Origin: JARBAU01 sp029237525
GTDB taxonomy: Archaea > Thermoproteota > Nitrososphaeria > Nitrososphaerales > Nitrososphaeraceae
Direction of reading: 5' to 3'
Length of the DNA stretch: 64,000 bases
Assembly: GCA_036555705.1 (NCBI GenBank)
Contig: DATBKT010000087.1
Coordinates: 124,001-188,000 of the forward strand
The position numbers were made by a program, and so were the translations under genes. The stretch's first letter is position 1; every line of letters begins with the position of its first letter. The notes below the pieces were generated by a model, which was given only the letters and a program-made list of their open reading frames with translations, did no database searches and was not told the origin of the DNA. Of this stretch, positions 44,595 through 53,596 are shown piece after piece.

Positions 44595-45458
44595 ATGCCC
44601 ATAAGTACTGGATTATGGATAGCAATTCCCGATTCTGCACTTTCTGAACAAGAAACTAAGCGTGACAAGAGTATCATGGCTTCTCAAATCGCTAGAGCAT
44701 GTTCAATCTTTCGGGTTACGAGAATTTATATATATCATGACAAAACCAGCAAGTTTACGAAAGTCGACTCAAATTTACTAAAAATTTTATTGAATTTTCT
44801 AAACACGCCTCCATATCTCAGAAAATCTGTATACCCCATAATGGATCAACTTCAATTTTCAGGTATACTTAATCCTATTATTGCACCTCATCACAAACCA
44901 ATTCAAGAACTCGGAGATATAAAGAAAGGGGACTTACGGATCGGACTGATCGTTCAACGAGGGGGTAAGATATATGCTGATGTGGGATTAAAGGACCTGA
45001 TAATATACAAAGGAAGTGCTAAAGTAAATACAATCCTAACTTTGAAATTTATGTCTACCTATCCTCATCTATATGTGATAGAAGCTGTAGCCGAAGATAT
45101 AGGAAGTAATTATTGGGGGTACAAAGTCTTCGAGTCGGCTGATTTGACCTCTTTGATTAAGAATCATCCGAATACGTTAATACTATTTACATCAAGAAGC
45201 GGAGTCAAATTCGGGCATTTAGAGAACCATCTACTAGAGCGTCTTAGATCTTTTCAAAGCATACTTATAGTATTTGGGGCCCCTCGAAGAGGTTTGCCTG
45301 AGATATTAAAGTCTGAAGGCAATGACATCAAATCAATTAAATTTGTCGTGAATTGTTTTCCGATGCAAGGCACAAAAACTGTGAGGCTTGAAGAGGCAAT
45401 TTTGGGTACACTCGCAATAACAAATCATATCTTTTCTCGTTCCGGAAAGCTCATCTAA
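44595..45458 (+). CDS. SPOUT-class RNA methyltransferase (COG2106 type)
   Basis: 287 aa. GLWIAIPDSAL and IARACSIFRVTRIYIYHD open the protein, with a C-terminal knotted region shown by ILIVFGAPRRGLPEIL and VVNCFPMQGTKTVRLEEAI. Archaeal members are predicted rRNA uridine N3-type methyltransferases. It begins directly after the redoxin and precedes the ribosomal operon, as in many archaea, which supports a ribosome-related role. Confidence 0.85.
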   Translation: MPISTGLWIAIPDSALSEQETKRDKSIMASQIARACSIFRVTRIYIYHDKTSKFTKVDSNLLKILLNFLNTPPYLRKSVYPIMDQLQFSGILNPIIAPHHKPIQELGDIKKGDLRIGLIVQRGGKIYADVGLKDLIIYKGSAKVNTILTLKFMSTYPHLYVIEAVAEDIGSNYWGYKVFESADLTSLIKNHPNTLILFTSRSGVKFGHLENHLLERLRSFQSILIVFGAPRRGLPEILKSEGNDIKSIKFVVNCFPMQGTKTVRLEEAILGTLAITNHIFSRSGKLI

Positions 45459-45495
45459 AAAAAGTCAATTAAGTGATCAGCATAAAGATCACAAG

Positions 45496-45510
45496 TTATA
45501 AATTTATTAA
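45496..45510 (+). promoter_or_regulatory. Probable promoter (TATA) of the ribosomal operon
   Basis: TTATAAATTTATTAA about 32-46 bp before the ATG of rpl3 in an 83-bp gap. Two overlapping TATA-like cores are possible, so the start site is not exact. Confidence 0.35.
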
Positions 45511-45541
45511 AGGCTAACTAGACCGTTCTTTTGTCGTTATT

Positions 45542-46543
45542 ATGGGTCATCGTAAATATAGCGCTCCTAGGAGAGGAAGCATTGCATTCAGGCCGCGAGC
45601 GCGAGCAAAAAGCTTAGAGGCTAGAATGAGAAATTTTCCAGCTGAGCGATCTGAGGGAGTCGGATTTCTCGGCTTCGCAGGGTTTAAGGTTGGTGGTATC
45701 GAGGTTTTGACAGTTGATGATCGCGAGAAAACTCCAAATTTCGGAAAACACTTGTTGAACCCTTCGACTATTATTGCAGTTCCCCCAATTCGGATTATTG
45801 GTATTCGAGGATATGGCTACGTGGAGGATGTTAAACGAGCGATATTCGATGTGTATGGAAAAGAATCTGTGAAATATTTATCTCGCAAATTCTCAGCTAA
45901 GTATAGCGAAGAACAGTTTGAAAGAGTCTCAAAGGTATTAGATTCAACCACTGAGATTGTGGCATTAGTGTGTATTATTCCGCATGATATCGGAATTTCC
46001 CAAAAAAGACCATTTGTCTTTGAGATTCCAGTATCATCTCAAGATACTAAGAAGAGTTACGATTTTTTGAAGGAGAGATTAGGCAAGGAGATCAAGGTCA
46101 CGGAGGTCTTTAAACCAGGACAATATATTGACGTTTCAGCCATTACTAGAGGAAAAGGGGTAGAAGGTCCAATTACAAGATTTGGCGTAAAACGAAAACA
46201 ACACAAATCAAGGAAAAGCGTTCGAGCAGTTGGAACACTAGGCCCCATTTCTCCAGCTGTAGTAATGTATACAGTTCCCAGGCAGGGTCAAAGGGGATTC
46301 CATCAACGTACAGAGTACAACAAACGGATATTGTTAATTTCCAATCCTGAACAAGACAAGGGCAAGGCAATCAATCCAAAGGGTGGTTTTAAGCATTTTG
46401 GCACAGTGACAAGTGACTATATTGTTGTAAGAGGGTCTATCCCAGGAGTTGCAAAGAGGCTGGTGAAATTGAGACAACCAATTAGATATTCAAACAGAAA
46501 GATAGCCGAACCAAAAATCTTGGAGATCATGACCCAACAATGA
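45542..46543 (+). CDS. rpl3: Large-subunit ribosomal protein L3
   Basis: uL3, near the peptidyl-transferase centre. 333 aa, archaeal length. MGHRKYSAPRRGSIAFRPR opens the protein, followed by EGVGFLGFAGFKVGG and later GVKRKQHKSRKS, PAVVMYTVPRQGQRGFHQRT. First gene of the operon; its stop overlaps the L4 start by four bases. Confidence 0.97.
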   Translation: MGHRKYSAPRRGSIAFRPRARAKSLEARMRNFPAERSEGVGFLGFAGFKVGGIEVLTVDDREKTPNFGKHLLNPSTIIAVPPIRIIGIRGYGYVEDVKRAIFDVYGKESVKYLSRKFSAKYSEEQFERVSKVLDSTTEIVALVCIIPHDIGISQKRPFVFEIPVSSQDTKKSYDFLKERLGKEIKVTEVFKPGQYIDVSAITRGKGVEGPITRFGVKRKQHKSRKSVRAVGTLGPISPAVVMYTVPRQGQRGFHQRTEYNKRILLISNPEQDKGKAINPKGGFKHFGTVTSDYIVVRGSIPGVAKRLVKLRQPIRYSNRKIAEPKILEIMTQQ

Positions 46544-47355
46544 TGAAAGCAAAAATTTCGGAGCTCAACGGAGCACAATCTGGAGAATTAGAATTACCCA
46601 CGATATTCACTACACCGATAAGAGAGGACCTAATTCACAAAACTTACGTTAATTTATTATCACATAGCTTTCAAAGGCAAGGACGATTTCCGAATGCAGG
46701 AGAAGTTGTAAGCGCCGAATCTCGGAATACTGGCCAAGGAATTGCTAGAATCGCGAGGGCAAGAGGTGAAGGCTTCCAAAGGGCAGGGCAGGCTGCGGGA
46801 GTTGGAGGTGTTAGACACGGGAGAGTAGCGCATCCACCTGAATCTTGGAAGGTTACCTACAAGAAGATAAATAAAAAGGAGAAGAGGTATGGGTTATGCT
46901 CTTCTATTGCTGCAACGGGAATAAAATCTCTTGTTGAAAGGCGTGGCCATAAGCTAGGAAAAATAACTGATTTACCAATTATCGTATCAAACGATATTGA
47001 AGCTGTGGCTAAAACAAAGGATCTGAAAGTTGCACTATTGAATCTAGGTGTAGGAGAAGATTTACAAAGGGTTGAGAAATCTAAAAGTTCTTCAGGAACT
47101 AGGAGACGAAGGGGCCGAAAGGGAAAGTCAGGTAAAAGCGTGCTTATTATTGTAGATGAGAATAAAAGAGTGCTTGATCTTTCAGGCTCTATAAGTGGCG
47201 TCGATGTAAAGTCTGTCAAAGACGTCAGCGTCTTAGATACTGCTCCAGGTTCAAGACCAGCAAGACTAACCGTGTTTTCCCTCAATGCGATTGAAAAATT
47301 ACGGCCGCTGAAACTTGCTCTTCACTACAATAGGGAGGTTTCTAACGGCAATTGA
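46540..47355 (+). CDS. rpl4: Large-subunit ribosomal protein L4
   Basis: uL4 (archaeal L4P/L1e), lining the peptide exit tunnel. 271 aa. The core includes ARARGEGFQRAGQAAGVGGVRHGRVAHPP and the RRRGRKGKSGKSVLI loop. Overlaps L3 upstream and L23 downstream by four bases each, indicating translational coupling. Confidence 0.97.
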   Translation: MMKAKISELNGAQSGELELPTIFTTPIREDLIHKTYVNLLSHSFQRQGRFPNAGEVVSAESRNTGQGIARIARARGEGFQRAGQAAGVGGVRHGRVAHPPESWKVTYKKINKKEKRYGLCSSIAATGIKSLVERRGHKLGKITDLPIIVSNDIEAVAKTKDLKVALLNLGVGEDLQRVEKSKSSSGTRRRRGRKGKSGKSVLIIVDENKRVLDLSGSISGVDVKSVKDVSVLDTAPGSRPARLTVFSLNAIEKLRPLKLALHYNREVSNGN

Positions 47356-47642
47356 AAAAGCAAAACAAGAATGAAATGACTATCAATCAGGCGAAATCAA
47401 TAATCTTAAAGCCATATATTACTGAAAAGACATTTAATTTGATTGAAAAGGAAAATAAGCTGACATTTATTGTGTCCGATCGAGCTTCGAAATCTGACGT
47501 TATTGGAGCTCTAATGATATTGTACGAGGTCGAAGCAGCGGAAGCAAATACATATAGAACTATTCATGGAAAGAAGGCGATATTGAGGTTTAAGGAAACT
47601 GAGGGAGCTAGAAATCTTGCAACCACGCTGGGACTGGTTTAA
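47352..47642 (+). CDS. rpl23: Large-subunit ribosomal protein L23
   Basis: uL23 at the tunnel exit where SRP docks. 96 aa, TTG start in overlap with the L4 end. KPYITEKTFNLIEKENKLTF and IHGKKAILRF are characteristic. After it the usual L2 gene is missing: 65 bp later S19 begins. Confidence 0.93.
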   Translation: MKKQNKNEMTINQAKSIILKPYITEKTFNLIEKENKLTFIVSDRASKSDVIGALMILYEVEAAEANTYRTIHGKKAILRFKETEGARNLATTLGLV

Positions 47643-47707
47643 AAATTATGACCAGGAAATTCTTGGTTAGGTTTAAAAGTAGCATCAGGTTGGAGTAAGT
47701 GACATAA

Positions 47708-48115
47708 TTGGTTCGAGAATTTAAATTTAAGGGGTATGCCTCCCATCAAACGCAATCTCTGTCCATAGAGGCACTCCTGCCATTGCTAAACTCTAGGCAG
47801 AGGAGATCTCTTGACAAGAGGGTAGGAAAGTACATGAGCGATGATAAAAGAAAGCTACGGGAAGAAATTAAATTGTTGCGCGACGGAAAGTTGAAAGGTC
47901 AATTAAAGACTCACGTACGTGACATGATTATCCTGCCTGATATGGTAGGTCTAAGTATGAGTATTCACAATGGAAAAGATTTTTCAGCAATAACGATAAA
48001 GCCCGAGATGATTGGTCATTATTTAGGTGAATATTCGATAACGAATAGACGTGTGCAGCATGGTGCTCCTGGTGTTGGTTCATCTAGATCCAGCTTATAT
48101 GTTCCTCTTAAGTGA
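47708..48115 (+). CDS. rps19: Small-subunit ribosomal protein S19
   Basis: uS19 in the 30S head. 135 aa, TTG start. FKFKGYASHQTQSLSIEALLPLL, then KTHVRDMIILPDMVGLSMSIHNGK and the C-terminal HYLGEYSITNRRVQHGAPGVG are typical of archaeal S19. Confidence 0.95.
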   Translation: MVREFKFKGYASHQTQSLSIEALLPLLNSRQRRSLDKRVGKYMSDDKRKLREEIKLLRDGKLKGQLKTHVRDMIILPDMVGLSMSIHNGKDFSAITIKPEMIGHYLGEYSITNRRVQHGAPGVGSSRSSLYVPLK

Positions 48116-48120
48116 TTTAA

Positions 48121-48594
48121 ATGGGAGATTTTCGATACTCATTTCAGAATTTCGACAGGTCAAAACACGTCAGGGCAGCCCTAAGAGAGAAATCTATATC
48201 TCATAAGCATGCACGTGAAGTTGCCCTTGCTCTCAAGGGCATGACTATCGAACGGGCTAGAGTTTTTTTGGAAGATGTAGTTGCTAAGAATATAGCGGTT
48301 CCCTACAGAAGATACAAAAATGAAGTTGCTCACCGATCAAATATCAAAGATGGTTTTTGTTCTGGCAGATACCCTCGAAAAACAGCAAAAGAGGTTTTAA
48401 AATTACTCGATAACCTGGAATCAAATGCTGAGTATAAGGGTATGGATTTAGATTCTTTGAAGATAGTAAGTGCAGTAGTGCATAAGGGAACAAAAATTGA
48501 GAGATTTACTCCTCGAGCTATGGGTAGAGCAAGTCCAAAATTCAACACTTTGGTACATTTTGAATTGGTTGCAATGGAGGGAAGACAGTTATAA
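48121..48594 (+). CDS. rpl22: Large-subunit ribosomal protein L22
   Basis: uL22, tunnel-wall protein. 157 aa. MGDFRYSFQNFDRSKHVRA, EVALALKGMTIERARVFLEDV and the C-terminal beta-hairpin region TPRAMGRASPKF match the archaeal form. S3 begins at its stop codon. Confidence 0.95.
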   Translation: MGDFRYSFQNFDRSKHVRAALREKSISHKHAREVALALKGMTIERARVFLEDVVAKNIAVPYRRYKNEVAHRSNIKDGFCSGRYPRKTAKEVLKLLDNLESNAEYKGMDLDSLKIVSAVVHKGTKIERFTPRAMGRASPKFNTLVHFELVAMEGRQL

Positions 48595-49346
48595 TGAGTG
48601 CAGCTAGAAACGTAGTCAAAAATAACTGGAGGAATCTAGAGCTTGATGAATTTTTGTCCACTACTCTTAAAGATGCAGGATATGGAGACGTCGAAATTCA
48701 AAGAACTCCCATTGGCACTAGAATTACACTGTATGTAACTAGACCTGGATTGGTAATTGGAAGGAAAGGCAGCGGTATAAAGGATCTGACTGCTAAAATT
48801 GAGGAAAAATTTGGACTACCTAATCCACAAATATCCGTTCAAGAGGTACCCGTCCCAGAGTTAAATCCTAAAATCATGTGCAATCGAATAGCCCAACTAA
48901 TAGAACGTGGGACTGCATTTAGAAGAGCAGCTCTCTGGACCATAAATACTATAAACGGTGCTGGGGCGTTGGGTGTAGAGGTATCAATTGCAGGCAAGCT
49001 GAGAAGCGAGCGTGCACATTTTGAAAAGCATTCTACTGGGGTAGTTCCAAAGAGTGGAGATGTGGCAGAAAGAATAGTAAAATCTAGTATTTCTCATGTA
49101 TCTACTAAAATGGGTCTAATGGGGATCCAAATTCGGATAGCAATCAAACATGAAGTTCCATTAGAATTTGAACTTGTAGAGTCGTTGCAAAGCCAACAAC
49201 AGGATGTTCAGGAACAGCAACGCGAATCTGAAATCATACCCTCAATGGGTGGAAAGAATTCCGAAGTTCCTCCGCGGGAATTAACTCCCAAAAATGAACC
49301 TGAAGCTAAAGTACCAACGGAGATAAAGACTAATGGGCAGAGTTAA
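48594..49346 (+). CDS. rps3: Small-subunit ribosomal protein S3
   Basis: uS3 at the mRNA entry. 250 aa. KH domain with VIGRKGSGIKDLTAKIEEKFG, then the C-terminal domain with VEVSIAGKLRSERAHFEKHSTG. The last 45 residues are an acidic/Pro/Gln-rich tail (QQQDVQEQQRES onward), longer than the core needs. Overlaps L29 by 14 bp. Confidence 0.95.
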   Translation: MSAARNVVKNNWRNLELDEFLSTTLKDAGYGDVEIQRTPIGTRITLYVTRPGLVIGRKGSGIKDLTAKIEEKFGLPNPQISVQEVPVPELNPKIMCNRIAQLIERGTAFRRAALWTINTINGAGALGVEVSIAGKLRSERAHFEKHSTGVVPKSGDVAERIVKSSISHVSTKMGLMGIQIRIAIKHEVPLEFELVESLQSQQQDVQEQQRESEIIPSMGGKNSEVPPRELTPKNEPEAKVPTEIKTNGQS

Positions 49347-49542
49347 ACTAAAAACACTTAGAGAAATGAATGATACTGATCTGTCAGACAAACTATTTGA
49401 GCTTAACACGGAATTGGCAAAAATGAGATCCGAAGGCGCAAAGGGAACTTTGAAAAAGCAGACTGGAAATATCAAATGGCTTAGACGGGATATTGCAAGA
49501 ATAATGACTTTACAAAATGAAAAGAAAAGCAGCTCATCATGA
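49333..49542 (+). CDS. rpl29: Large-subunit ribosomal protein L29
   Basis: uL29, two-helix protein near the tunnel exit. 69 aa. LREMNDTDLSDKLFELNTEL and KKQTGNIKWLRRDIARIMT are the expected helices. Overlaps S3 and rnp1 at its ends. Confidence 0.93.
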   Translation: MGRVKLKTLREMNDTDLSDKLFELNTELAKMRSEGAKGTLKKQTGNIKWLRRDIARIMTLQNEKKSSSS

Positions 49543-49808
49543 TTACAAACGAAAATTTACATAATCACGAATTGATCGGATTGCATGTTACCATTCAATC
49601 TTCTCCCCTGACAACAATAAGGAATATTTGTGGAAAAATAGTTTACGAAACCAAAAAAATGCTTATAATAGAAAATGATAACGGAATCAAAGCCATACCC
49701 AAGATGGCTGTGCGTGCTATGAGGGTTGAACTGTCAACTGGCGTTTGCTTTATAAGTGGTTCTAGTTTGATAGCAAGACCAGAGGATCGTATATTACGAA
49801 TGAGTTGA
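49539..49808 (+). CDS. rnp1: Ribonuclease P protein component 1 (Rpp29)
   Basis: Archaeal RNase P subunit helping 5'-tRNA maturation. 89 aa. HELIGLHVTIQSSPLTTIRN, GKIVYETKKMLIIENDNG match the Sm-like Rpp29 fold. Typically placed between L29 and S17 in archaea, exactly as here; overlaps both neighbours by four bases. Confidence 0.93.
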   Translation: MITNENLHNHELIGLHVTIQSSPLTTIRNICGKIVYETKKMLIIENDNGIKAIPKMAVRAMRVELSTGVCFISGSSLIARPEDRILRMS

Positions 49809-50149
49809 TTTTGATGGTTAGAAACATAGGTTTAACTGTTGCACCTCCCAGAAAATCTTGCGAGGATGACGCTTGTCCTTTCCATGGCAGTCTTTCGATA
49901 AGGGGAAAACTGCTTACTGGATTTGTCGCAAGCCACAAGGCTAAAAATATGGTCGTTGTCGAAAGGAGCTACTCTCGTCCAGTCGCCAAGTACAAGAGAT
50001 ATGAACGAAGTAGATCCCGAATGCACGCATATGCAGCAAGTTGTATTGAGGTAAAGGAAGGGGACAAAGTCACGATCGCAGAATGCAGACCACTTTCAAA
50101 AACGGTATCATTTGTCGTTATTGAGGTTAATTCAGGAAATGGCATCTAA
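49805..50149 (+). CDS. rps17: Small-subunit ribosomal protein S17
   Basis: uS17. 114 aa from TTG 49805, overlapping the rnp1 stop; ATG at 49814 would give 111 aa. NIGLTVAPPRKSCEDDACPFHG contains two cysteines as in archaeal S17; AECRPLSKTVSFVVIE is the C-terminal signature. Confidence 0.93.
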   Translation: MILMVRNIGLTVAPPRKSCEDDACPFHGSLSIRGKLLTGFVASHKAKNMVVVERSYSRPVAKYKRYERSRSRMHAYAASCIEVKEGDKVTIAECRPLSKTVSFVVIEVNSGNGI

Positions 50150-50573
50150 GACAAGAGCAGTCTCTGCAAAGGGTGTTGAAGAATTCCGGCCTTATGTTAC
50201 CAGAGCCCTACCAGTTACAGCAAAATTGGTATGCGCTGATAATACCGGAGCAAAAGTTCTGCGTATTGCTCAAGTCACCAAGTATAAGGGTAGACATTCG
50301 AGGCTTCCCTCAGCAGCAGTTGGAGATTTCGTATCTGTTACAGTTAAGAAAGGCCCTGCGGAATTGCGAAAACAAATTTATGGTGCAGTCATAATTAGGC
50401 AGAAGTATCCTATTCGAAGACTAAATGGAACACGTTTGACTTTTGAGGATAACGCTGCAGTTCTAGTAACGCAAGAAGGAGAGATTAAAGGAACTGATAT
50501 CAAAGGTCCAGTGGCAGCGGAAGTTGCTGAAAGATGGCCTAGAATTGCTAATTTAGCATCTATGATAGTTTAG
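50139..50573 (+). CDS. rpl14: Large-subunit ribosomal protein L14
   Basis: uL14 at the subunit interface. 144 aa from ATG 50139 (MASKTRAVSAKG), overlapping the S17 stop by 11 bp; a longer TTG-started frame from 50112 is open but gives an unlikely N-terminus. VCADNTGAKVLRIAQV, GDFVSVTVKKG, RLNGTRLTFEDNAAVLV are diagnostic. Confidence 0.95.
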   Translation: MASKTRAVSAKGVEEFRPYVTRALPVTAKLVCADNTGAKVLRIAQVTKYKGRHSRLPSAAVGDFVSVTVKKGPAELRKQIYGAVIIRQKYPIRRLNGTRLTFEDNAAVLVTQEGEIKGTDIKGPVAAEVAERWPRIANLASMIV

Positions 50574-50599
50574 GTATGATCGAGTTTGGTGGTTAAAAA

Positions 50600-51025
50600 T
50601 TGAATAATTATAGATTAGATCAAACGAGCAGGAAAGGAAGAGATTCAAGCATTTGTGCAACACTAAAGGATAATCTTCGTCAGCAGTACAAACGCAGGAG
50701 TGTAAGAGTGATCAAAGGAGATAGTGTAAAGGTAATGCGCGGAGAATATGTTGATGTAGAGGGAAAAGTTGAGAAAGTTAACACAGAGAGGGGCACTTTG
50801 TCAATAGAAGGAATTCAAAGGGAGAAGGTTAGAGGCGGAAATGTAAAGGTTCAGATTCATGCTTCCAATGTTATTGTAACATCCTTGCACCTTGATGACA
50901 AAAGACGTCAATCCCATCTTCAGGCCATTTCAAAGCCAAATATTGGCAAGAAGGAGAAAAGCAAAAAAGAGCAATTGAAATCAAAGAATCAAGATAAGAA
51001 AAAAAGAGGAAAGGGATCTAAATAA
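50600..51025 (+). CDS. rpl24: Large-subunit ribosomal protein L24
   Basis: uL24, assembly-initiating protein. 141 aa, TTG start. KYL/KRRSVRVIKGDSVKVMRGEYV and DVEGKVEKVNTERGTLSIEG form the KOW motif; the C-terminal 30 residues are a lysine-rich extension (GKKEKSKKEQLKSKNQDKKK), perhaps for rRNA contact. S4e starts on its stop codon. Confidence 0.94.
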   Translation: MNNYRLDQTSRKGRDSSICATLKDNLRQQYKRRSVRVIKGDSVKVMRGEYVDVEGKVEKVNTERGTLSIEGIQREKVRGGNVKVQIHASNVIVTSLHLDDKRRQSHLQAISKPNIGKKEKSKKEQLKSKNQDKKKRGKGSK

Positions 51026-51741
51026 TGGGTAGGAAAGGAGGCAACAGCAGATTAAAGAGGCAGATGGCACCTTCATTTTGGCAGATAAAGCGAAAAGAAC
51101 GTAGATTTGTAGTGAGAAGTAGCCCAGGTCCACATCAAAAACAACATTCTTATCCTCTGGCAATAGTATTGCGGGACATACTAAAAGTAGCAGGCACTTT
51201 AAGGGAAGCGCGGAAGGTACTACATGAAGGAATTATAAGGATTGACGGTAAAGTTGTTTATGATTATACGAGAGCAGTAGGGCTGATGGATGTCATTGAG
51301 CTGGTTAAAACTGGTCAGACGTTTCGTCTTGTTCCAAAGGATTCTAGGCAATTAGTGCCTTTGCCGATAGATAATGAAGAAAAGAGTTCTAAATTAGTCC
51401 GAGTGACCAGCAAGACCACCATAAAAATGAATAAACTTCAATATGGATTTCATGATGGCAAGACTGTTATAAGTGATTTGAAAATGTCAGTGGGTGATTC
51501 GTGTCGTCTTGAATTACCTCAGTCAGAGATTAAAGATCATATTAAATTTCAAAAAGGGTATTCTGGATTAATTATAGGTGGAGAGAACGCTGGAGGCATG
51601 GGAAAAATCGAGGACATCAAAGATGGATTATTTTCATTGCCAAAAAGAGTAGTAGTTGCCTTGAGCGAAAGATCGGTTGAACTGCCAGTGGACAAGGTCA
51701 TGGTGGTAGGAGAAGAAACTCCAATTATCAAGGTGAGCTAG
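51025..51741 (+). CDS. rps4e: Small-subunit ribosomal protein S4e
   Basis: eS4, present in archaea and eukaryotes only. 238 aa. RLKRQMAPSFWQIKRKE opens it; S4-type RNA-binding region LREARKVLHEGIIRIDGKVVYD and KOW region follow, ending GEETPIIKV. Good marker of archaeal origin. Confidence 0.95.
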   Translation: MGRKGGNSRLKRQMAPSFWQIKRKERRFVVRSSPGPHQKQHSYPLAIVLRDILKVAGTLREARKVLHEGIIRIDGKVVYDYTRAVGLMDVIELVKTGQTFRLVPKDSRQLVPLPIDNEEKSSKLVRVTSKTTIKMNKLQYGFHDGKTVISDLKMSVGDSCRLELPQSEIKDHIKFQKGYSGLIIGGENAGGMGKIEDIKDGLFSLPKRVVVALSERSVELPVDKVMVVGEETPIIKVS

Positions 51742-51746
51742 TCGAT

Positions 51747-52271
51747 TTGAGTCAAGAACTACAGATTTCGGACGGAATGAAAAAGATTTCCATAGATAAA
51801 GTTGTGGTGAATATTGCTGTTGGGAAATCAGGTGAACCTCTAGAGAGAGCAAAGAAAGCGCTTCAAGAGCTCACTGGTCAACTTCCGAGCGCAAGAGGGG
51901 CTAAGAAGAATTATCGAGATTTCGGAATTCACAAGGGCGAGCCAATAGCAGCTATTGTGACCTTGAGGAGGAAAATTGCACAAGAATTCCTGAAAAGGAT
52001 TATAGCTGCCAAAGCGAATACGTTTCTCGCATCATCCTTCGACAATATGGGAAATATTTCATTGGGTATTCATGAACACATTGATATTCCTGGCACAAGA
52101 TATAATCCTGAAGTTGGAATAGTTGGAATGAATGTAAGTGTAGCTTTGGTAAGGCCTGGATACAGAATTGCTAGGAAGCGGAATAAAGGCAAAGTCGGCA
52201 AAAAACATCGAATTACTAAGGAAGACTCGATTGCCTATTTTCAGAAAGAATATGGAGTTGCAATAGCATAA
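51747..52271 (+). CDS. rpl5: Large-subunit ribosomal protein L5
   Basis: uL5, binds 5S rRNA. 174 aa, TTG start 5 bp after S4e. KISIDKVVVNIAVGKSGEPLERA, the GEPIAAIVTLRR loop and GTRYNPEVGIVGMNVSVAL match archaeal L5. The last base is shared with the S14 start. Confidence 0.95.
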   Translation: MSQELQISDGMKKISIDKVVVNIAVGKSGEPLERAKKALQELTGQLPSARGAKKNYRDFGIHKGEPIAAIVTLRRKIAQEFLKRIIAAKANTFLASSFDNMGNISLGIHEHIDIPGTRYNPEVGIVGMNVSVALVRPGYRIARKRNKGKVGKKHRITKEDSIAYFQKEYGVAIA

Positions 52272-52450
52272 TGCCGAAACCAAGAGAATACGCTATCACG
52301 GGTAGAAAACAATTATCCCATGGAAGAGGTACAAGATGGTGTAAAAGATGTGGTTCATATACTGGCTTGATACATCAATACAACCTGATGCTCTGCAGGC
52401 AATGTTTCAGAGAAGTAGCAGATAGCTTAGGGTTCAAGAAATATGAGTAG
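52271..52450 (+). CDS. rps14: Small-subunit ribosomal protein S14 (zinc type)
   Basis: uS14, 59 aa (MPKPREYAITGRKQLSHG onwards). Zinc ligands Cys24, Cys27, Cys42 and Cys45 are all present (C-x2-C-x14-C-x2-C). The ATG overlaps the L5 stop codon by one base and the reading frame ends in TAG at 52450. Small size makes it easy to miss. Confidence 0.95.
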   Translation: MPKPREYAITGRKQLSHGRGTRWCKRCGSYTGLIHQYNLMLCRQCFREVADSLGFKKYE

Positions 52451-52465
52451 TAGGAGTGTAAAGAA

Positions 52466-52858
52466 TTGCCAGCCTTAAATGTACTTTCTAACCTATTCAC
52501 GACTTTGTATAACAATGAAGCTAGGAGGAAGAAAGAGTGTATCGCTATACCTTCATCTCGATTTACCAGCGATATATTGAGAGTATTGCAGAAGCAAGGT
52601 TATATAGGCGAATTCGAACAGGTTGACGATGGTAAAAGTGGAAAATTCAGAATTCAGCTACTTGCTAGGATAAACAAGTGTGGAGTTATTACTCCCAGGT
52701 TCAGTGTAAAAAAAGATGGCTATCTCGATTGGGAACGACAGTATCTTCCTGCATATAGTATGGGAATGATAGTCGTATCAACAAGTAGCGGAATAATGTC
52801 GCATCATGATGCTCAGAGTAAAGGATTGGGAGGAGTACTGATCGGATTTGTCTATTAG
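52466..52858 (+). CDS. rps8: Small-subunit ribosomal protein S8
   Basis: uS8, central-domain binder. 130 aa, TTG start. LNVLSNLFTTLYNNEARRKKE and the C-terminal VVSTSSGIMSHHDAQSKGLGG are diagnostic. It overlaps the L6 start by 11 bp. Confidence 0.95.
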   Translation: MPALNVLSNLFTTLYNNEARRKKECIAIPSSRFTSDILRVLQKQGYIGEFEQVDDGKSGKFRIQLLARINKCGVITPRFSVKKDGYLDWERQYLPAYSMGMIVVSTSSGIMSHHDAQSKGLGGVLIGFVY

Positions 52859-53402
52859 CGAAGCTTCCAAAGATGAACTACTATCTGTAGTTGAGGTACC
52901 GTCTGGAGTCACCGCCTCTCTAAAAAATAACTTGCTGAGTATTAATGGCAAGCTAGGAACTATTGAGAAAGATGTAACCAAGTTACCCGTAAATTTCAAA
53001 ATCAGTGAAAATCAAATTGAGATTAGGCCTTACGGTTCGAGAAAAAAGGACCGTGCAATTTCCAATACTTGCAAGACTTTAGTCAGAAATATGATGAGAG
53101 GTGTTCAAGATGGCTTTACATACAAGTTAAAGATTGTGTATGCACACTTTCCAATATCAGTCAAAGTAAAAGGAAACGAAGTTCATGTTGATAACTTCTT
53201 TGGGGAAAGATCGTCGAGGGTCTCACATATCGTGGGAAAATTGACTAAGGTCAATGTTACCGGCGACGATGTAATAGTAGAAGGTCCCAGTCTTGAAGAT
53301 GTGTCTCAGACAGCAGCAAATATTGAATCATCTACCAAGGTAAAACAAAAGGATCAGAGGGTATTTTTGGACGGTCTATACATATATCAGACACACGCGT
53401 AA
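52848..53402 (+). CDS. rpl6: Large-subunit ribosomal protein L6
   Basis: uL6, near the GTPase centre. 184 aa, TTG start. VEVPSGVTASLKNNLLSINGKLG, NMMRGVQDGFTYKLKIVYAHFP and the C-terminal KDQRVFLDGLYIYQ match archaeal L6. Last recognisable operon gene: the next usual members (L32e, L19e, L18, S5...) do not follow within the window. Confidence 0.95.
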   Translation: MSISEASKDELLSVVEVPSGVTASLKNNLLSINGKLGTIEKDVTKLPVNFKISENQIEIRPYGSRKKDRAISNTCKTLVRNMMRGVQDGFTYKLKIVYAHFPISVKVKGNEVHVDNFFGERSSRVSHIVGKLTKVNVTGDDVIVEGPSLEDVSQTAANIESSTKVKQKDQRVFLDGLYIYQTHA

Positions 53403-53403
53403 T

Positions 53404-53428
53404 TTCGTGTAGGATTTCGATCCACGAA
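53404..53428. terminator. Possible hairpin after the ribosomal operon
   Basis: TTCGTG (53404-53409) and CACGAA (53423-53428) form a 6-bp stem with a 13-base loop right after the L6 stop codon. No strong T tract follows immediately, so its action as a terminator is doubtful. Confidence 0.25.
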
Positions 53429-53596
53429 TTAAATACTCAAATCATTCATCTAGTTATATTCCTACACATAAAACTATGATCCATTGATCCAACAATTTCT
53501 TTCATAATTCGAATTCTGAAATATTTTAGAATTACAAATAAATGTGTTACTTGTGGCACAACATTTATTTTGTGCTTAAAATTGCACTATATCTGC

